DNA of 64,000 nucleotides, from assembly GCA_947627735.1 (NCBI GenBank), contig CANQXG010000004.1:30881-94880 (forward strand), in the 5' to 3' direction. Each line of letters begins with the position of its first letter. Position 1 is the first letter of the stretch. The translations under genes were made by a program, and so were the position numbers. This DNA is from an uncultured Oscillospiraceae bacterium (GTDB lineage Bacteria; Bacillota; Clostridia; Oscillospirales; Oscillospiraceae). The notes beneath the pieces were generated by a model. The model was not told where the DNA came from. It was given only the letters and a program-made list of their open reading frames with translations, and made no database searches. Positions 1 to 9,406 of the stretch are shown here, piece by piece.

Positions 1-72
1 CGGCCACTTGGGTACTTCTCCAAGCCGAAGTCATATATTCACTCGGGACCGGACCCGGGACCGTCATAAAAA

Positions 73-161
73 TGGCGGAGAGAGAGGGATTCGAACCCCC
101 GGCCCCTTGCGGAGTCACTGGTTTTCAAGACCAGCTCCATAAACCACTCGGACATCTCTCC
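73..161 (-). tRNA. tRNA-Ser (anticodon TGA)
   Basis: Reverse complement GGAGAGATGTCCGAGTGG...GGTCTTGAAAACC...GGTTCGAATCCCTCTCTCTCCGCCA: 7-bp acceptor stem, long variable arm, T loop TTCGAAT, encoded CCA. Confidence 0.95.
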
Positions 162-291
162 GCATGGCCCGATTATATTAGCACATAAAATGTGGCCTGT
201 CAATTATCTGCCCGGGAATTTTTTCCCCAGGGGCTAGGAACGGCGGGAAAAATATGGTATGATGGCCCCATCCATTTTCGGAGGTATGCGC

Positions 292-1902
292 ATGATAACC
301 GTTGAAGATCTCTCCCTGCAGTACGGCAGCCAGGTGCTCTTTACCGGCGTGGACCTGCAGTTCACCGCCGGCAACTGCTACGGCATCATCGGCGCCAACG
401 GCGCGGGCAAGTCCACCTTCCTGAAGCTGCTGTCCGGTCGGGAGGAACCCACCCGGGGCCACATATACGTGGACCCCAAGTGCCGCATGAGCGTCCTGCG
501 CCAGGACCAGAACATGTTCGACGCCTACGGCGTGCTGGAAACGGTCATCATGGGCAACGAGCGGCTCTACCAGTGCGGCAAGGAAAAGGACGCCATCTAT
601 GAAAAGCCGGACTTCTCCGACGCCGACGGCATCCGGGCCGCGGAGCTGGAGGAGGAGTACGCCGAGCTGGGCGGCTGGGAGGCGGAGTCCGACGCCGGAA
701 GGCTGCTCCAGGGACTGGGCATCCCCCCTGCCCTCCACGGCCATCAGATGAGCGAGCTGGAGGGCCGGCAGAAGGTGAAGGTCCTGCTGGCCCAGGCCCT
801 GTTCGGCCACCCGGACATCATATTGCTGGACGAGCCTACAAACAACCTGGACCTGGCCTCCACCGTGTGGCTGGAGGACTTCCTCATGGACTACGCCGGC
901 ACCGTGCTGGTGGTCAGCCACGACCGGTACTTCCTCAACAACATCTGCACCCACATCGTGGACATCGACTACGGCAAGATCCGCATGTACGTGGGCAACT
1001 ACGACTTCTGGTATGAGTCCAGCCAACTGATGCAAAAGCTGGTCAAGGACCAGAACAAAAAGGCCGAGCAGAAGATCCAGGAGCTGCAGACCTTCATCGC
1101 CCGCTTCTCCGCCAACAAATCCAAGTCCCGCCAGGCCACCAGCCGCCGGAAGCTGCTGGAGAAGATCACCGTGGAGCAGATGCCCGCCTCCTCCCGCCGC
1201 TATCCCTGGGTGGGCTTCAAGGCGGAGCGGGAGCCGGGCAAGGACCGGCTGTTCGTCACTAACCTGTCCAAGACCGTGGACGGGGTGAAGCTGATCAACA
1301 ACATCTCCTTCATCATGGGCAAGGAGGACAAGATCGCCGTCATCGGCGCCAATGAAAACGCCATCACCTGTCTTTTCCAGCTGCTGGCCGGCGAGATCGA
1401 GCCGGACGAGGGGGAGATCAAGTGGGGCGTGTCCACCACCCAGTCCTACTTCCCCCGGGACTTCAGCCGGTATTTTGACGGCTGCGAGCTGGAGCTGATG
1501 GACTGGATGCGCCAGTTCTCAGTGGATAAGCGGGAGAGCTACCTGCGCACCTTCCTGGGCCGGATGCTCTTCTCCGGCGACGACGTATATAAGAAGGTGT
1601 CCGTCCTCTCCGGCGGGGAGAAGATGCGCTGCATGATCTCCAAGACCATGCTGGAGGGGGCCAACGTGCTCATGTTCGACCAGCCCACAAACCACCTGGA
1701 CCTGGAGAGCATCGCCGCGCTGAACAACGGCATGGCCGCCTTCCCCTTCAACATCCTCTTTTACAGCCACGACCACCAGCTGACCCAGACCGTGGCCAAC
1801 CGGATCATCGAGCTGACGGAGGACGGCTGCATCGACAGGATGTGTACCTACGACGAGTATATGCACGCCATGGGCCGGGACCACAACGAGATCCAGGAGT
1901 GA
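292..1902 (+). CDS. ABC-F family ATP-binding protein (YbiT/YkpA-like)
   Basis: Two ABC domains (GANGAGKST and GANENAI...; LDEPTNNLDL, DQPTNHLDLES), linker, no TM segments. Confidence 0.9.
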   Translation: MITVEDLSLQYGSQVLFTGVDLQFTAGNCYGIIGANGAGKSTFLKLLSGREEPTRGHIYVDPKCRMSVLRQDQNMFDAYGVLETVIMGNERLYQCGKEKDAIYEKPDFSDADGIRAAELEEEYAELGGWEAESDAGRLLQGLGIPPALHGHQMSELEGRQKVKVLLAQALFGHPDIILLDEPTNNLDLASTVWLEDFLMDYAGTVLVVSHDRYFLNNICTHIVDIDYGKIRMYVGNYDFWYESSQLMQKLVKDQNKKAEQKIQELQTFIARFSANKSKSRQATSRRKLLEKITVEQMPASSRRYPWVGFKAEREPGKDRLFVTNLSKTVDGVKLINNISFIMGKEDKIAVIGANENAITCLFQLLAGEIEPDEGEIKWGVSTTQSYFPRDFSRYFDGCELELMDWMRQFSVDKRESYLRTFLGRMLFSGDDVYKKVSVLSGGEKMRCMISKTMLEGANVLMFDQPTNHLDLESIAALNNGMAAFPFNILFYSHDHQLTQTVANRIIELTEDGCIDRMCTYDEYMHAMGRDHNEIQE

Positions 1903-1916
1903 GCGAAAAACATACG

Positions 1917-1944
1917 GGCGGGAGCGTTCTGCTCCCGCCTTTTT
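1917..1944 (+). terminator. intrinsic terminator after ABC-F gene
   Basis: GGCGGGAGCGTTCTGCTCCCGCC followed by TTTTT. Confidence 0.85.
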
Positions 1945-2033
1945 GATGTATTACGAATATTCTAAGAATACTATTTCGCCGATTTTCCTGATTATACGCT
2001 ATTATTCTACGTCTATTCCATATTTATGCGCTG

Positions 2034-2615
2034 TTATGCATCATTCATGGGTATCATGCGCCCGGTGTTGTCCGTGTCGTATTCCCCCGGCAGCAGCAGC
2101 TCCGACACCGGCACGATCCGATAGCCCTCGCTGAGCAGATACTCTATGACGCCCGGCAGCGCCTCGGGGGTGTACTTGCCCGCGTTATGGAACAGCACGA
2201 TGCTCCCCGAGGACACCTTCGTCTTGACCCGCTGCAATATCTCGGAGGCGTTCAGGTCCTTCCAGTCCAGAGAGTCCACGTCCCACTGGATGGGATACAT
2301 CCCCATGTTCCGCAGCGTGGTGATCACCCCGTCGTTATACTCCCCGTAGGGACAGCGGAAAACCTTCGGCGCCTGGCCGGTGATCGCCTCGATCTTGCCC
2401 GAGCACAGGCTCACCTGGTCGATGATCTGCTTCTCCGACAGCTCCGCCATGTGAGGGTGGCTGTCGGAGTGGTTGCCGATCTCCATGCCCGCGTCGACCA
2501 GGGCTTTCACGCTCTCGGGGTATTTGTCCACCCACTGGCCCACCAGGAAGAAGGTGGCCTTCACCCCATACTTATTCAGTGTATCGATGAGCGTCTGCGT
2601 ATCCTCGTTTCCCCA
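2034..2615 (-). pseudogene. pdaB: 3' fragment of PdaB-like sporulation polysaccharide deacetylase, interrupted by island
   Basis: WGNEDTQTLIDTLNKYGVKATFFLVGQWVDKYPESVKALVDAGMEIGNHSDSHPHM...FRCPYGEYND: NodB motifs 2 and 3 present, motif 1 missing. Missing N-terminus is at 25696-25895. Confidence 0.92.
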
Positions 2616-2640
2616 GGGTGATGTGCGAATGGGGCAGGGC
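2590..2640. other. attL of serine-recombinase island
   Basis: TCCTCGTTTCCCCAGGGTGATGTGCGAATGGGGCA; shares CCCCA core with attR at 25696-25700. Confidence 0.88.
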
Positions 2641-2658
2641 GTCCGTCCGCCCTGCCCC
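2631..2658 (-). terminator. perfect 11-bp hairpin downstream of MATE gene at island left end
   Basis: GGGGCAGGGCG-N6-CGCCCTGCCCC; no clear T tract. Confidence 0.4.
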
Positions 2659-2681
2659 ACTGTATCGATTCTGCGCTCCGG

Positions 2682-4064
2682 TCAGCTCGTCGTCTGCGCC
2701 TTCTTCCGCCAGGCGCCCCGGCGGTAGGCGATGAAGGTCAGCAGCGCGCCCATGGCCCAGGAGATGAGAAGCGAGCCGAACAGCGCCTGGGGCTGGCCCT
2801 TGGGGTAGGCCTCTGTGCGGGTGAGCCAGGCCAGGCCGTAGGCGATGGGGACGCGCAGCACGATGGTGCTCACCATGGTGATCCACATGGGCGTGGCCGT
2901 ATCCCCCGCGCCCCGCATCACGCCGCCTAGCACCTGGGTCACGGCCACGCATATGTAACCCACCGCCAGGATGCGCATCATGCGCACCGCCATGTCCATC
3001 AGCGCCGGGGTGTCCGTGAACAGGTCGAACAGATACCGGCCGGCAAACAGCAGTATCGCCGTGATGGTGGCGGAGGTGGCCAGGGCCATGATACCACCCT
3101 GCTTCGTCCCCTGCTCCACCCGGTCCAGACGGCCTGCGCCCACGTTCTGGCCGGCAAAGACACTCATGGCCTGGCCGAAGCTCATGTTGGGCATCATGGC
3201 AAAGCCATCCACCCGCATGATGATAACGTTGCAGGCCATCACCATCTCCCCCATGCTGTTGGTCAGCGACTGCACCACCAGCATGGCCACGGACATGATG
3301 CCCTGGGTGATGCCGGAGGGCACCCCCAGCTTCACGATCCGCCAGGCCGTGTCTTTGCGCATGCGCAGGGTGCCCAGGTTCAGGTCGAACACCTCCCGCA
3401 TGTGCATCAGCTTCAAAAAGCACATGGCCGCGGAGATGGCCTGGGCGATGATGGTGGCCAGGGCCACCCCTGGCACACCCAGCCCGAAGCTGGCCACGAA
3501 CCACACGTCCAGGAAGATGTTCAGCACCGTCGCCAGCAGCAGAAATCCCAGCGCGGAGAAGGAGTCCCCCAGGCCCCTGAGGATGCCGGAGAGGATGTTG
3601 TAGTATGTAAAGCCCGCCGCGCCCAGGAAGAATATCTTCAGATACTGGGCGCACCAGTCGAAGACAGAGTCGGGCGTGCTCAGCATCCGCAGCAGCGGCT
3701 CGGTGATGAGCGTGCCGATGAGCATGGTGGCCACCGTGGTGATGGCCGCCAGGGTGATGCAGTTGCCGATGGCCTTGGACAGGCCCTCCCGGTCATTGGC
3801 GCCGAAGCGCTGGCTTATCACGATGCCCGCGCCGGTGGACACGCCCACGAACACGGCCAGCAGCAGGTTGAATATGGGCATACAGGTGCCCACCGCCGCC
3901 AGGGCGTTGTCGCCCACGTATTTTCCCACGACGATGGAGTCCACCGTGTTATACAGCTGCTGGGCCAGATTGCCGATGAGCATGGGCACGGCAAATTCCA
4001 TGATCCGCTTCCAGGGCGCCCCCTCGGTCATGTCCCTGGCCGTAAATAGCTGGCGAAGCTTCAT
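2682..4064 (-). CDS. MATE family efflux transporter
   Basis: MKLRQLFTARDMTEGAPWKRIMEFAVPMLIGNLAQQLYNTVDSIVVGKYVGDNALAAVG; 12-TM MatE pattern. Confidence 0.95.
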   Translation of the reverse strand: MKLRQLFTARDMTEGAPWKRIMEFAVPMLIGNLAQQLYNTVDSIVVGKYVGDNALAAVGTCMPIFNLLLAVFVGVSTGAGIVISQRFGANDREGLSKAIGNCITLAAITTVATMLIGTLITEPLLRMLSTPDSVFDWCAQYLKIFFLGAAGFTYYNILSGILRGLGDSFSALGFLLLATVLNIFLDVWFVASFGLGVPGVALATIIAQAISAAMCFLKLMHMREVFDLNLGTLRMRKDTAWRIVKLGVPSGITQGIMSVAMLVVQSLTNSMGEMVMACNVIIMRVDGFAMMPNMSFGQAMSVFAGQNVGAGRLDRVEQGTKQGGIMALATSATITAILLFAGRYLFDLFTDTPALMDMAVRMMRILAVGYICVAVTQVLGGVMRGAGDTATPMWITMVSTIVLRVPIAYGLAWLTRTEAYPKGQPQALFGSLLISWAMGALLTFIAYRRGAWRKKAQTTS

Positions 4065-4097
4065 GGTATCCTTCCCTTCCTTTGGGGTATGTCTGTC

Positions 4098-4176
4098 AAA
4101 AAGCGGGATAGCGCAGCTGTCAAGCCTGACGCTATCCCACCATGATAGGCGGTGCCGGGAATGCCCGGCGCACACC
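4098..4176 (-). promoter_or_regulatory. candidate riboswitch/attenuator leader of MATE gene (guanidine-IV/mepA-type to be tested)
   Basis: Leader GTGTGCGCCGGGCATTCCCGGCACCGCCTATCATGGTGGGATAGCGTCAGGCTTGACAGCTGCGCTATCCCGCTTTTT: 5' CGCCTATC and 3' CGCTATCCC compete for GATAGCG; the terminator stem is followed by TTTTT. Confidence 0.6.
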
Positions 4177-4205
4177 ATAATACCAAACCGATCGAGTGAA
4201 ATCAA
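4177..4205 (-). promoter_or_regulatory. SigA-type promoter of MATE gene
   Basis: TTGATT-17-TATTAT on minus strand. Confidence 0.65.
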
Positions 4206-4249
4206 GAGGTTTTGCCAAATATATCATATTTTGCCCCCGCCGGCGCCAG

Positions 4250-4278
4250 GCATGTTTCCCCGCTGGCCTTCATAGGAA
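4250..4278 (+). promoter_or_regulatory. possible SigE-like promoter of recombinase operon
   Basis: GCATGTT-14-CATAGGAA against Bacillus SigE KMATATT-N13-15-CATACAMT; partial match only. Confidence 0.3.
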
Positions 4279-4308
4279 TGAACATCCATTCTCTTTGGAG
4301 GTCTGCTA

Positions 4309-4448
4309 TGGCTAAGGACAAGTCCCCTTCCCCCGCGCCCAGAAAGGCGCCCGCTCCCCCCTGGCGCGTGGAGCGCCGCTTCGACGGAAAACGAACAGCG
4401 GACCAGGTGGCGGCGGATCTCATCAAGGTACATACGCCCCAGCCGTGA
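4309..4448 (+). CDS. 45-aa basic microprotein translationally coupled to recombinase
   Basis: MAKDKSPSPAPRKAPAPPWRVERRFDGKRTADQVAADLIKVHTPQP; TTTGGAGG ribosome-binding site; GTGA overlap with recombinase start. Confidence 0.7.
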
Positions 4449-6010
4449 CGAGCGCGAAGGCGAGATACTCCGTCGCCCGCTATGCCCGCCTGTCCCGGGA
4501 GGACGGGGACAAGCCGGAGAGCGACAGCATCGCCAATCAGCTCCGCCTGATCGGGGACTTCTGCGCCCTCCACCCGGAGCTGACCGTCGCCGGCGACTAT
4601 GTGGACGACGGCTACACCGGTACCAGCTTCGACCGGCCCGACTTCCGGCGGATGCTGGCGGACATCGACGCGGGCCGGGTCGACTGTGTGATCGTGAAGG
4701 ACCTGTCCCGCTTCGGCCGGGACTACATCGACATGGGCTATTACCTGGAGCGCTGGCTCCCTGCCCGGGACGTGCGGTTCATCGCCGTCGGCGACGGCGT
4801 GGACAGCCTCCGGGGGCCATACGACATGCTCCTGCCGCTGAAAAACGTCTTTAACACCCAGTATGCCCGGGACATCTCCGCCAAGGTCCGCGGCTCCCTG
4901 GCCGCCAAGCAGCGGCGGGGCCAGTTCGTGGGCGCGTTCGCCGCCTACGGCTATGTGAAGGACCCGGAGGACAAAAACCACCTCATCGTCGATCCTGTGG
5001 CCGCCCGGGTGGTGGAGCGAATATTCACCCTGGCCGCCGCCGGCGTGGGACAGATACGCATCGCCAAGCTGCTCAACGACGAGCGCGTGCCCTGCCCCAG
5101 CGAGTACAAGCGCCTCATGGGCCAGCGGTACACCAATGGCCGCCGGCTGGACGCCACCCGCTACTGGACCTACGCCACCGTCCACCGCATCCTCCGCAGC
5201 CCGGTCTACACCGGCGCGGTGGTGTCCGGCCGCTCGGTCCGGCCCTCCATGCACGCCAAGGCCAAGGCCGCCCCCGCGGCGGACTGGATCGTCGTGGAGG
5301 GCATGCATGAACCCATCGTGTCCCGGGCGTTGTGGGACGCTGCCCAGGCCCAGGTGGGAGCCAATGCCCGGCCCATCGGCTTTACGGGCAGCGTGAGCCT
5401 GTTCGCGGGGCTGCTCCGGTGCGGCGAGTGTGGCCGCGCCCTGTGCAAGACCACCTGGAACGGCCGCGTCACCTATGCCTGCGGGTCCTATCACCGCTAC
5501 GGCCCCGCCGTCTGCTCCCCCCATTACATCGGCGAGGACGCCCTCGCCGCCGTCATCCTGGCGGACTTAAACCGCCTTCTCCGGTCCGTACACGACCTGC
5601 AAAGCCTGGCGGCGCGGCAGAGGGCCGCCTGCTCCGCTCAGCCCTGGGAACGGGAGCTTGCCCATCTGCAGGGAGCGCTGGAGCGCGTCCGGCGGCTGAA
5701 GCAGAGCGCCTATGAGGACTACCGGGACGGGCTGCTCACCCGGGAGGAATTTGCCCGGTATAAGGCGGACTACGACCGGCAGGAGGACGCCCTGGCCCGC
5801 CAGATCGCCGCCGCAGAGCAGGCGCAGCCCGACGCGCCGCCGGACAGCCCCTGGACGGAACAGCTCCTCCGGACCGGCGGGCTGTCCTCCCTGGACCGGG
5901 CCACCCTGGCCCAGACCGTAAAGTCTGTCCGCGTCTTTGCGGACCGGCACCTGGAGATCACCTACCTGTTCTCCGACGAGGTAAGTGACGCGCTGGAAAA
6001 GACGGACTAA
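4445..6010 (+). CDS. large serine recombinase
   Basis: Resolvase N-domain ARYARLSRED...SIANQ...VDDGYTGTSFDRPDF...VKDLSRFGRDY; recombinase domain; zinc ribbon CGECGRALC...C...C; coiled coil. Confidence 0.97.
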   Translation: MTSAKARYSVARYARLSREDGDKPESDSIANQLRLIGDFCALHPELTVAGDYVDDGYTGTSFDRPDFRRMLADIDAGRVDCVIVKDLSRFGRDYIDMGYYLERWLPARDVRFIAVGDGVDSLRGPYDMLLPLKNVFNTQYARDISAKVRGSLAAKQRRGQFVGAFAAYGYVKDPEDKNHLIVDPVAARVVERIFTLAAAGVGQIRIAKLLNDERVPCPSEYKRLMGQRYTNGRRLDATRYWTYATVHRILRSPVYTGAVVSGRSVRPSMHAKAKAAPAADWIVVEGMHEPIVSRALWDAAQAQVGANARPIGFTGSVSLFAGLLRCGECGRALCKTTWNGRVTYACGSYHRYGPAVCSPHYIGEDALAAVILADLNRLLRSVHDLQSLAARQRAACSAQPWERELAHLQGALERVRRLKQSAYEDYRDGLLTREEFARYKADYDRQEDALARQIAAAEQAQPDAPPDSPWTEQLLRTGGLSSLDRATLAQTVKSVRVFADRHLEITYLFSDEVSDALEKTD

Positions 6011-7602
6011 TCCACGATGAGCTTATATGTGACCGGCTCGTAGAGATATTCCCCATTGGCGTCAACGCCGATGAAGCTGATCTCAGAGGCGCCCTCAAAC
6101 ATCGACGCGGGCAGTTTCTCGTCAAACCCCACGTCGTTCAGCGCTTCGTTTTCATATGCTTCGCCCACATCTGCGCGTCTTTGCCCATAGTTGAGCCTCA
6201 CCACCGCGTCGCCCACCTGCAGATACAGCGCCTGGAAGGGGGCGTTGTTCTTAAAGTCCGCCGCCCAGCCGTGCAGCTCGACATACCGCGTGGAGCTGTC
6301 CAGCGCAACTTCCGGGCTGTTACGCACCGTCACGCCGTTGAACCTGTCCAGGCATACGCCCTGTCTGCCGACGCCGGCGCCGTACTCCTCCGCTGTTATC
6401 ATCGCCGTCTGCGGCAGCTCCGGCAGCTCCTCGCCCGTATCGACGATAAACGGTTCTCTTTTCAAAATAAAATCGATCTGCCGTTCCCCCACGCCAAATA
6501 TGACCACATCCGGCTTTACCAGCTCGTCGAACTCCATGTCCACCGCTCTTAGCCCCATGAACATGACCGTTCTAAAGCTTTCCGCAAACATCTGCGGAAG
6601 TTTGTGATACTGCGTCCATTGGGAATCACCATAGATTAAGAGCGTACCGTTTTCGGCGTTGGCGTTTTCAAAAATAGCAAAGCCCAGTCCGCGGGCCTCA
6701 TTATCCGCCTGTTGGAATACCCGGCTCTGCTCATACAGCGGTCCGTCCGTTATCATCGTGCTGCTCACAGGCCATTGTGCTGTCGGTATGATCTCGTTTC
6801 CCAGACTGTGGGAATAGCCCATCATATCGGAAAGATCCCCATTCTCCTTCTGCTCGTCCAAAAAGGTGACTGAAAGATCATCCATTGCTATTCCCAGTTG
6901 CTCCAGCTTCTCCGCCACTGTCTGATATATCACATACGAGCCAAGGTCCGTTGCATGGGTGTCATGCTGATAATACAGCTTCCCCTTATCCTTGTTTGCC
7001 AGCATTGCGGTCTTCGCGTTCACGACCTGCACCGTCGTGTTCTCCTCCAGATACCTCTCCAGCTGGTCGCACACCGTTTCCTGTACGGCATAATCTCCGG
7101 AGGCGATATATTCCGGGTAGATGGACGGTTTTCCGGGGTCCATCACCAAAAGATACGGTATCCCCTGCTGGGCGTACCAGTCGCTGATCCTCTGCTGCCG
7201 CTGGGCGATGTCCTGCAAAAGTTCCTCCGACAGCTTATACTTTCCCGCCCCGATCTCCACATTGTGATCGCCGGTGAAATAATACCACCCATCCCGTCCA
7301 ACCTCCACCCGATCGCTGATGGACTGTGGAAAGAGCTTCAGTCTTATTCCTGCCGCCAGTTTCACAAATACGGAGCGAAAGCCCAGGTTGTCCCCCAGCC
7401 AGCTCTCAAATCCGCTTTTCAGGCCGTCGGACAGGTGACCTTCCCCGTCAAATACATCCGGGAACGTCGCCAGATACCGGTTTTCCGCCTCCGACACGAC
7501 CCCCGGTATGCGGTTTATCGTCAACAGAGGCAGGACCAATACGGCCGCGAAACAGATGACCCCGGCGAGCAGCGCCGCTTTTTTCCCTCTCATGTCCTGC
7601 AC
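6007..7602 (-). CDS. AlgX/DltD-like SGNH-fold membrane-anchored acyl-transfer protein
   Basis: N-terminal TM; IYGDSQWTQY (GDS motif) and HDTHATDLG (D-H pair); adjacent to MBOAT. Confidence 0.8.
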   Translation of the reverse strand: MQDMRGKKAALLAGVICFAAVLVLPLLTINRIPGVVSEAENRYLATFPDVFDGEGHLSDGLKSGFESWLGDNLGFRSVFVKLAAGIRLKLFPQSISDRVEVGRDGWYYFTGDHNVEIGAGKYKLSEELLQDIAQRQQRISDWYAQQGIPYLLVMDPGKPSIYPEYIASGDYAVQETVCDQLERYLEENTTVQVVNAKTAMLANKDKGKLYYQHDTHATDLGSYVIYQTVAEKLEQLGIAMDDLSVTFLDEQKENGDLSDMMGYSHSLGNEIIPTAQWPVSSTMITDGPLYEQSRVFQQADNEARGLGFAIFENANAENGTLLIYGDSQWTQYHKLPQMFAESFRTVMFMGLRAVDMEFDELVKPDVVIFGVGERQIDFILKREPFIVDTGEELPELPQTAMITAEEYGAGVGRQGVCLDRFNGVTVRNSPEVALDSSTRYVELHGWAADFKNNAPFQALYLQVGDAVVRLNYGQRRADVGEAYENEALNDVGFDEKLPASMFEGASEISFIGVDANGEYLYEPVTYKLIVD

Positions 7603-7603
7603 C

Positions 7604-9157
7604 TCAGAAATTGAAATAGATGAACGGATTGTATGTGCTGGTGACGGTGAACGCCACGGCGACGATAAACACCGCCCCGTAGGCCGCGCCGGACAGGATG
7701 CTGCATGCCGCCAGCCGTTTTCCTGTCTGCCCGCTCATTTTTTCCCGCAGCCAGGGGATGACCGGCATGGAGAGCACCGCCGACAGCAGGAACAGGACCG
7801 CGCCCTTGCCCACCAGGAACGTACTGGCCCCATCGGACAGGCTGTTGCCCATCAGCCCGAACAGGCTCCCCAGATACCGGAACGCGCCGCCCATGCTGTC
7901 GCTGCGGAACACCACGTCCGCCAGCAGCGCGAGAAACAGCGTCCGCCCGGTCTGGAATACCCGGAACCACCGCGCCTTTCGGTCGATGCCCAGCTTCTTC
8001 GTCCACTTTTTGAGCAGCGGACCGAAAACGGCGTCCAGGGAAAGGAGAACGCCATAGTAACAGCCAAAGATGATATAGGTCCAGTTCGCGCCGTGCCAGA
8101 TACCGTTGCAGAGCCAGACGACCATAAGGGGCACGACCGTCCGGACGACCTCCTTGCCCCGGCTCCCCCAGCGCTCCTTCGCCCGGGCGCACAGCTTCCG
8201 CAGCCAGCCGGCGCCGGAAACGGGCACGAACAGGTAATCCCGAAACCAGCTGCCCAGGGAGATATGCCAGCGCCGCCAGAACTCGCCCACGGTTTTCGAT
8301 ATATACGGGTAATTGAAATTCTCCTTGAAATGGAACCCGAACATCAGCCCTAGGCCGATGGCCATATCCGAATACCCGCTGAAATCGAAGTAGACCTGCA
8401 ACATATAGCTCGCCGCGCCGAACCACGCCAGCAGCACCGTCAGCTGCGAGTAGTCCGTGTATCCAAAGGCCCGGTCCACGATGACCGCCAGGGTGTTGGC
8501 CAGGATGGCCTTCTTCCCCATCCCGATGATGAACCGTTTGATCCCCTGGGCGAAGTCCTCCAGGGTCTCCTTCCGGCCTGTGATCTCCTCCGCCACCGTT
8601 TCATACCGGACGATGGGTCCCGCGATGAGCTGGGGAAACAGGGCCACGTACAGCATGGTGTTCAGCGGGTTCTTCTGCACCTTGCCCCGGCCATAGTACA
8701 CGTCGAACACGTAGCTCATGGCCTGGAAGGTGAAAAAGGAGATGCCGATGGGCAGGGCGATGTTCCGAAGCGGGATGGGCCTGGCCCCGAACAGGGACGT
8801 CACCGCGTTGATGTTGGTGATGGTGAAGTCCAGGTATTTATACACGAAAAACAGCGACAGGTTGAACACGACCATCAGCACAAGGCAGCTTTTTGCCTTG
8901 TGCTGATAGCTTTTCGCCGTGGAAGCCTTTCCCAGCTCCCTTGCCCGGGTGTTGCACCTGTCTATCTGCCAGGCGAGAACATGGTTGACCAGGATCGAGC
9001 CGATCATCACGAATACGAATGTCGGCTCGCCCCAGGCGTAGAACAGCAGCGACGCCGCCAGCAGGAAATAGTTCTTGAGCTTTGGGTTCAGCAGATAGTA
9101 CCCCGCCAGCGTCACCGGCAGGAACGCAAATAAAAATATCGTAGATGAAAAGACCAT
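7604..9157 (-). CDS. MBOAT family O-acyltransferase (AlgI/DltB-like)
   Basis: MVFSSTIFLFAFLPVTLAGYYLL...PIGISFFTFQAMSYVFDVYYGR...GYSDMAIGLGLMFGFHFKENFNYPY...FWRRWHISLGSWFRDYLFVP...WHGANWTYIIFG. Confidence 0.96.
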   Translation of the reverse strand: MVFSSTIFLFAFLPVTLAGYYLLNPKLKNYFLLAASLLFYAWGEPTFVFVMIGSILVNHVLAWQIDRCNTRARELGKASTAKSYQHKAKSCLVLMVVFNLSLFFVYKYLDFTITNINAVTSLFGARPIPLRNIALPIGISFFTFQAMSYVFDVYYGRGKVQKNPLNTMLYVALFPQLIAGPIVRYETVAEEITGRKETLEDFAQGIKRFIIGMGKKAILANTLAVIVDRAFGYTDYSQLTVLLAWFGAASYMLQVYFDFSGYSDMAIGLGLMFGFHFKENFNYPYISKTVGEFWRRWHISLGSWFRDYLFVPVSGAGWLRKLCARAKERWGSRGKEVVRTVVPLMVVWLCNGIWHGANWTYIIFGCYYGVLLSLDAVFGPLLKKWTKKLGIDRKARWFRVFQTGRTLFLALLADVVFRSDSMGGAFRYLGSLFGLMGNSLSDGASTFLVGKGAVLFLLSAVLSMPVIPWLREKMSGQTGKRLAACSILSGAAYGAVFIVAVAFTVTSTYNPFIYFNF

Positions 9158-9178
9158 GACGACCTCATAACCCCACGG

Positions 9179-9406
9179 TCATTTGACCATTTTCTTTATC
9201 AGCTCGATGATGCAGTCCTTGTTCCCAAAGTTCTCCGCGGTCACATCGCCCGCGTCGATCTCGATGTCAAATTCATCCTCCAGGCGGCTGACCAGCGCTA
9301 TCAGCTCGAACGAGTCGATGATCTCGTCGTCCACCATATTGGGGCCGGTGTAGGTCAGCAGCTCGTCGTTCACCCCGGCCAGGATATCAAGTATTCTCTG
9401 TTCCAT
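9179..9406 (-). CDS. acyl/peptidyl carrier protein
   Basis: 75 aa; phosphopantetheine-site DDEIIDSFELIALVSRLEDEFDIEI. Confidence 0.9.
   Translation of the reverse strand: MEQRILDILAGVNDELLTYTGPNMVDDEIIDSFELIALVSRLEDEFDIEIDAGDVTAENFGNKDCIIELIKKMVK

Noticed and set aside
2579-2670. TGTATCGAT occurring twice about 80 bp apart at island left end
   Set aside because: Only 9 bp shared and not matched at right end; does not fit the att reconstruction
2572-3654. 360-aa minus-strand ORF
   Set aside because: Alternative frame of the MATE gene crossing attL; His/Gly/Arg-rich translation
4223-4240. TCATATT as a SigE -35 for the recombinase operon
   Set aside because: No CATA-type -10 at 13-15 bp; the GCATGTT/CATAGGAA pair is a better, still weak, candidate
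4202-5524. 440-aa minus-strand ORF
   Set aside because: Antisense to the serine recombinase; shadow frame
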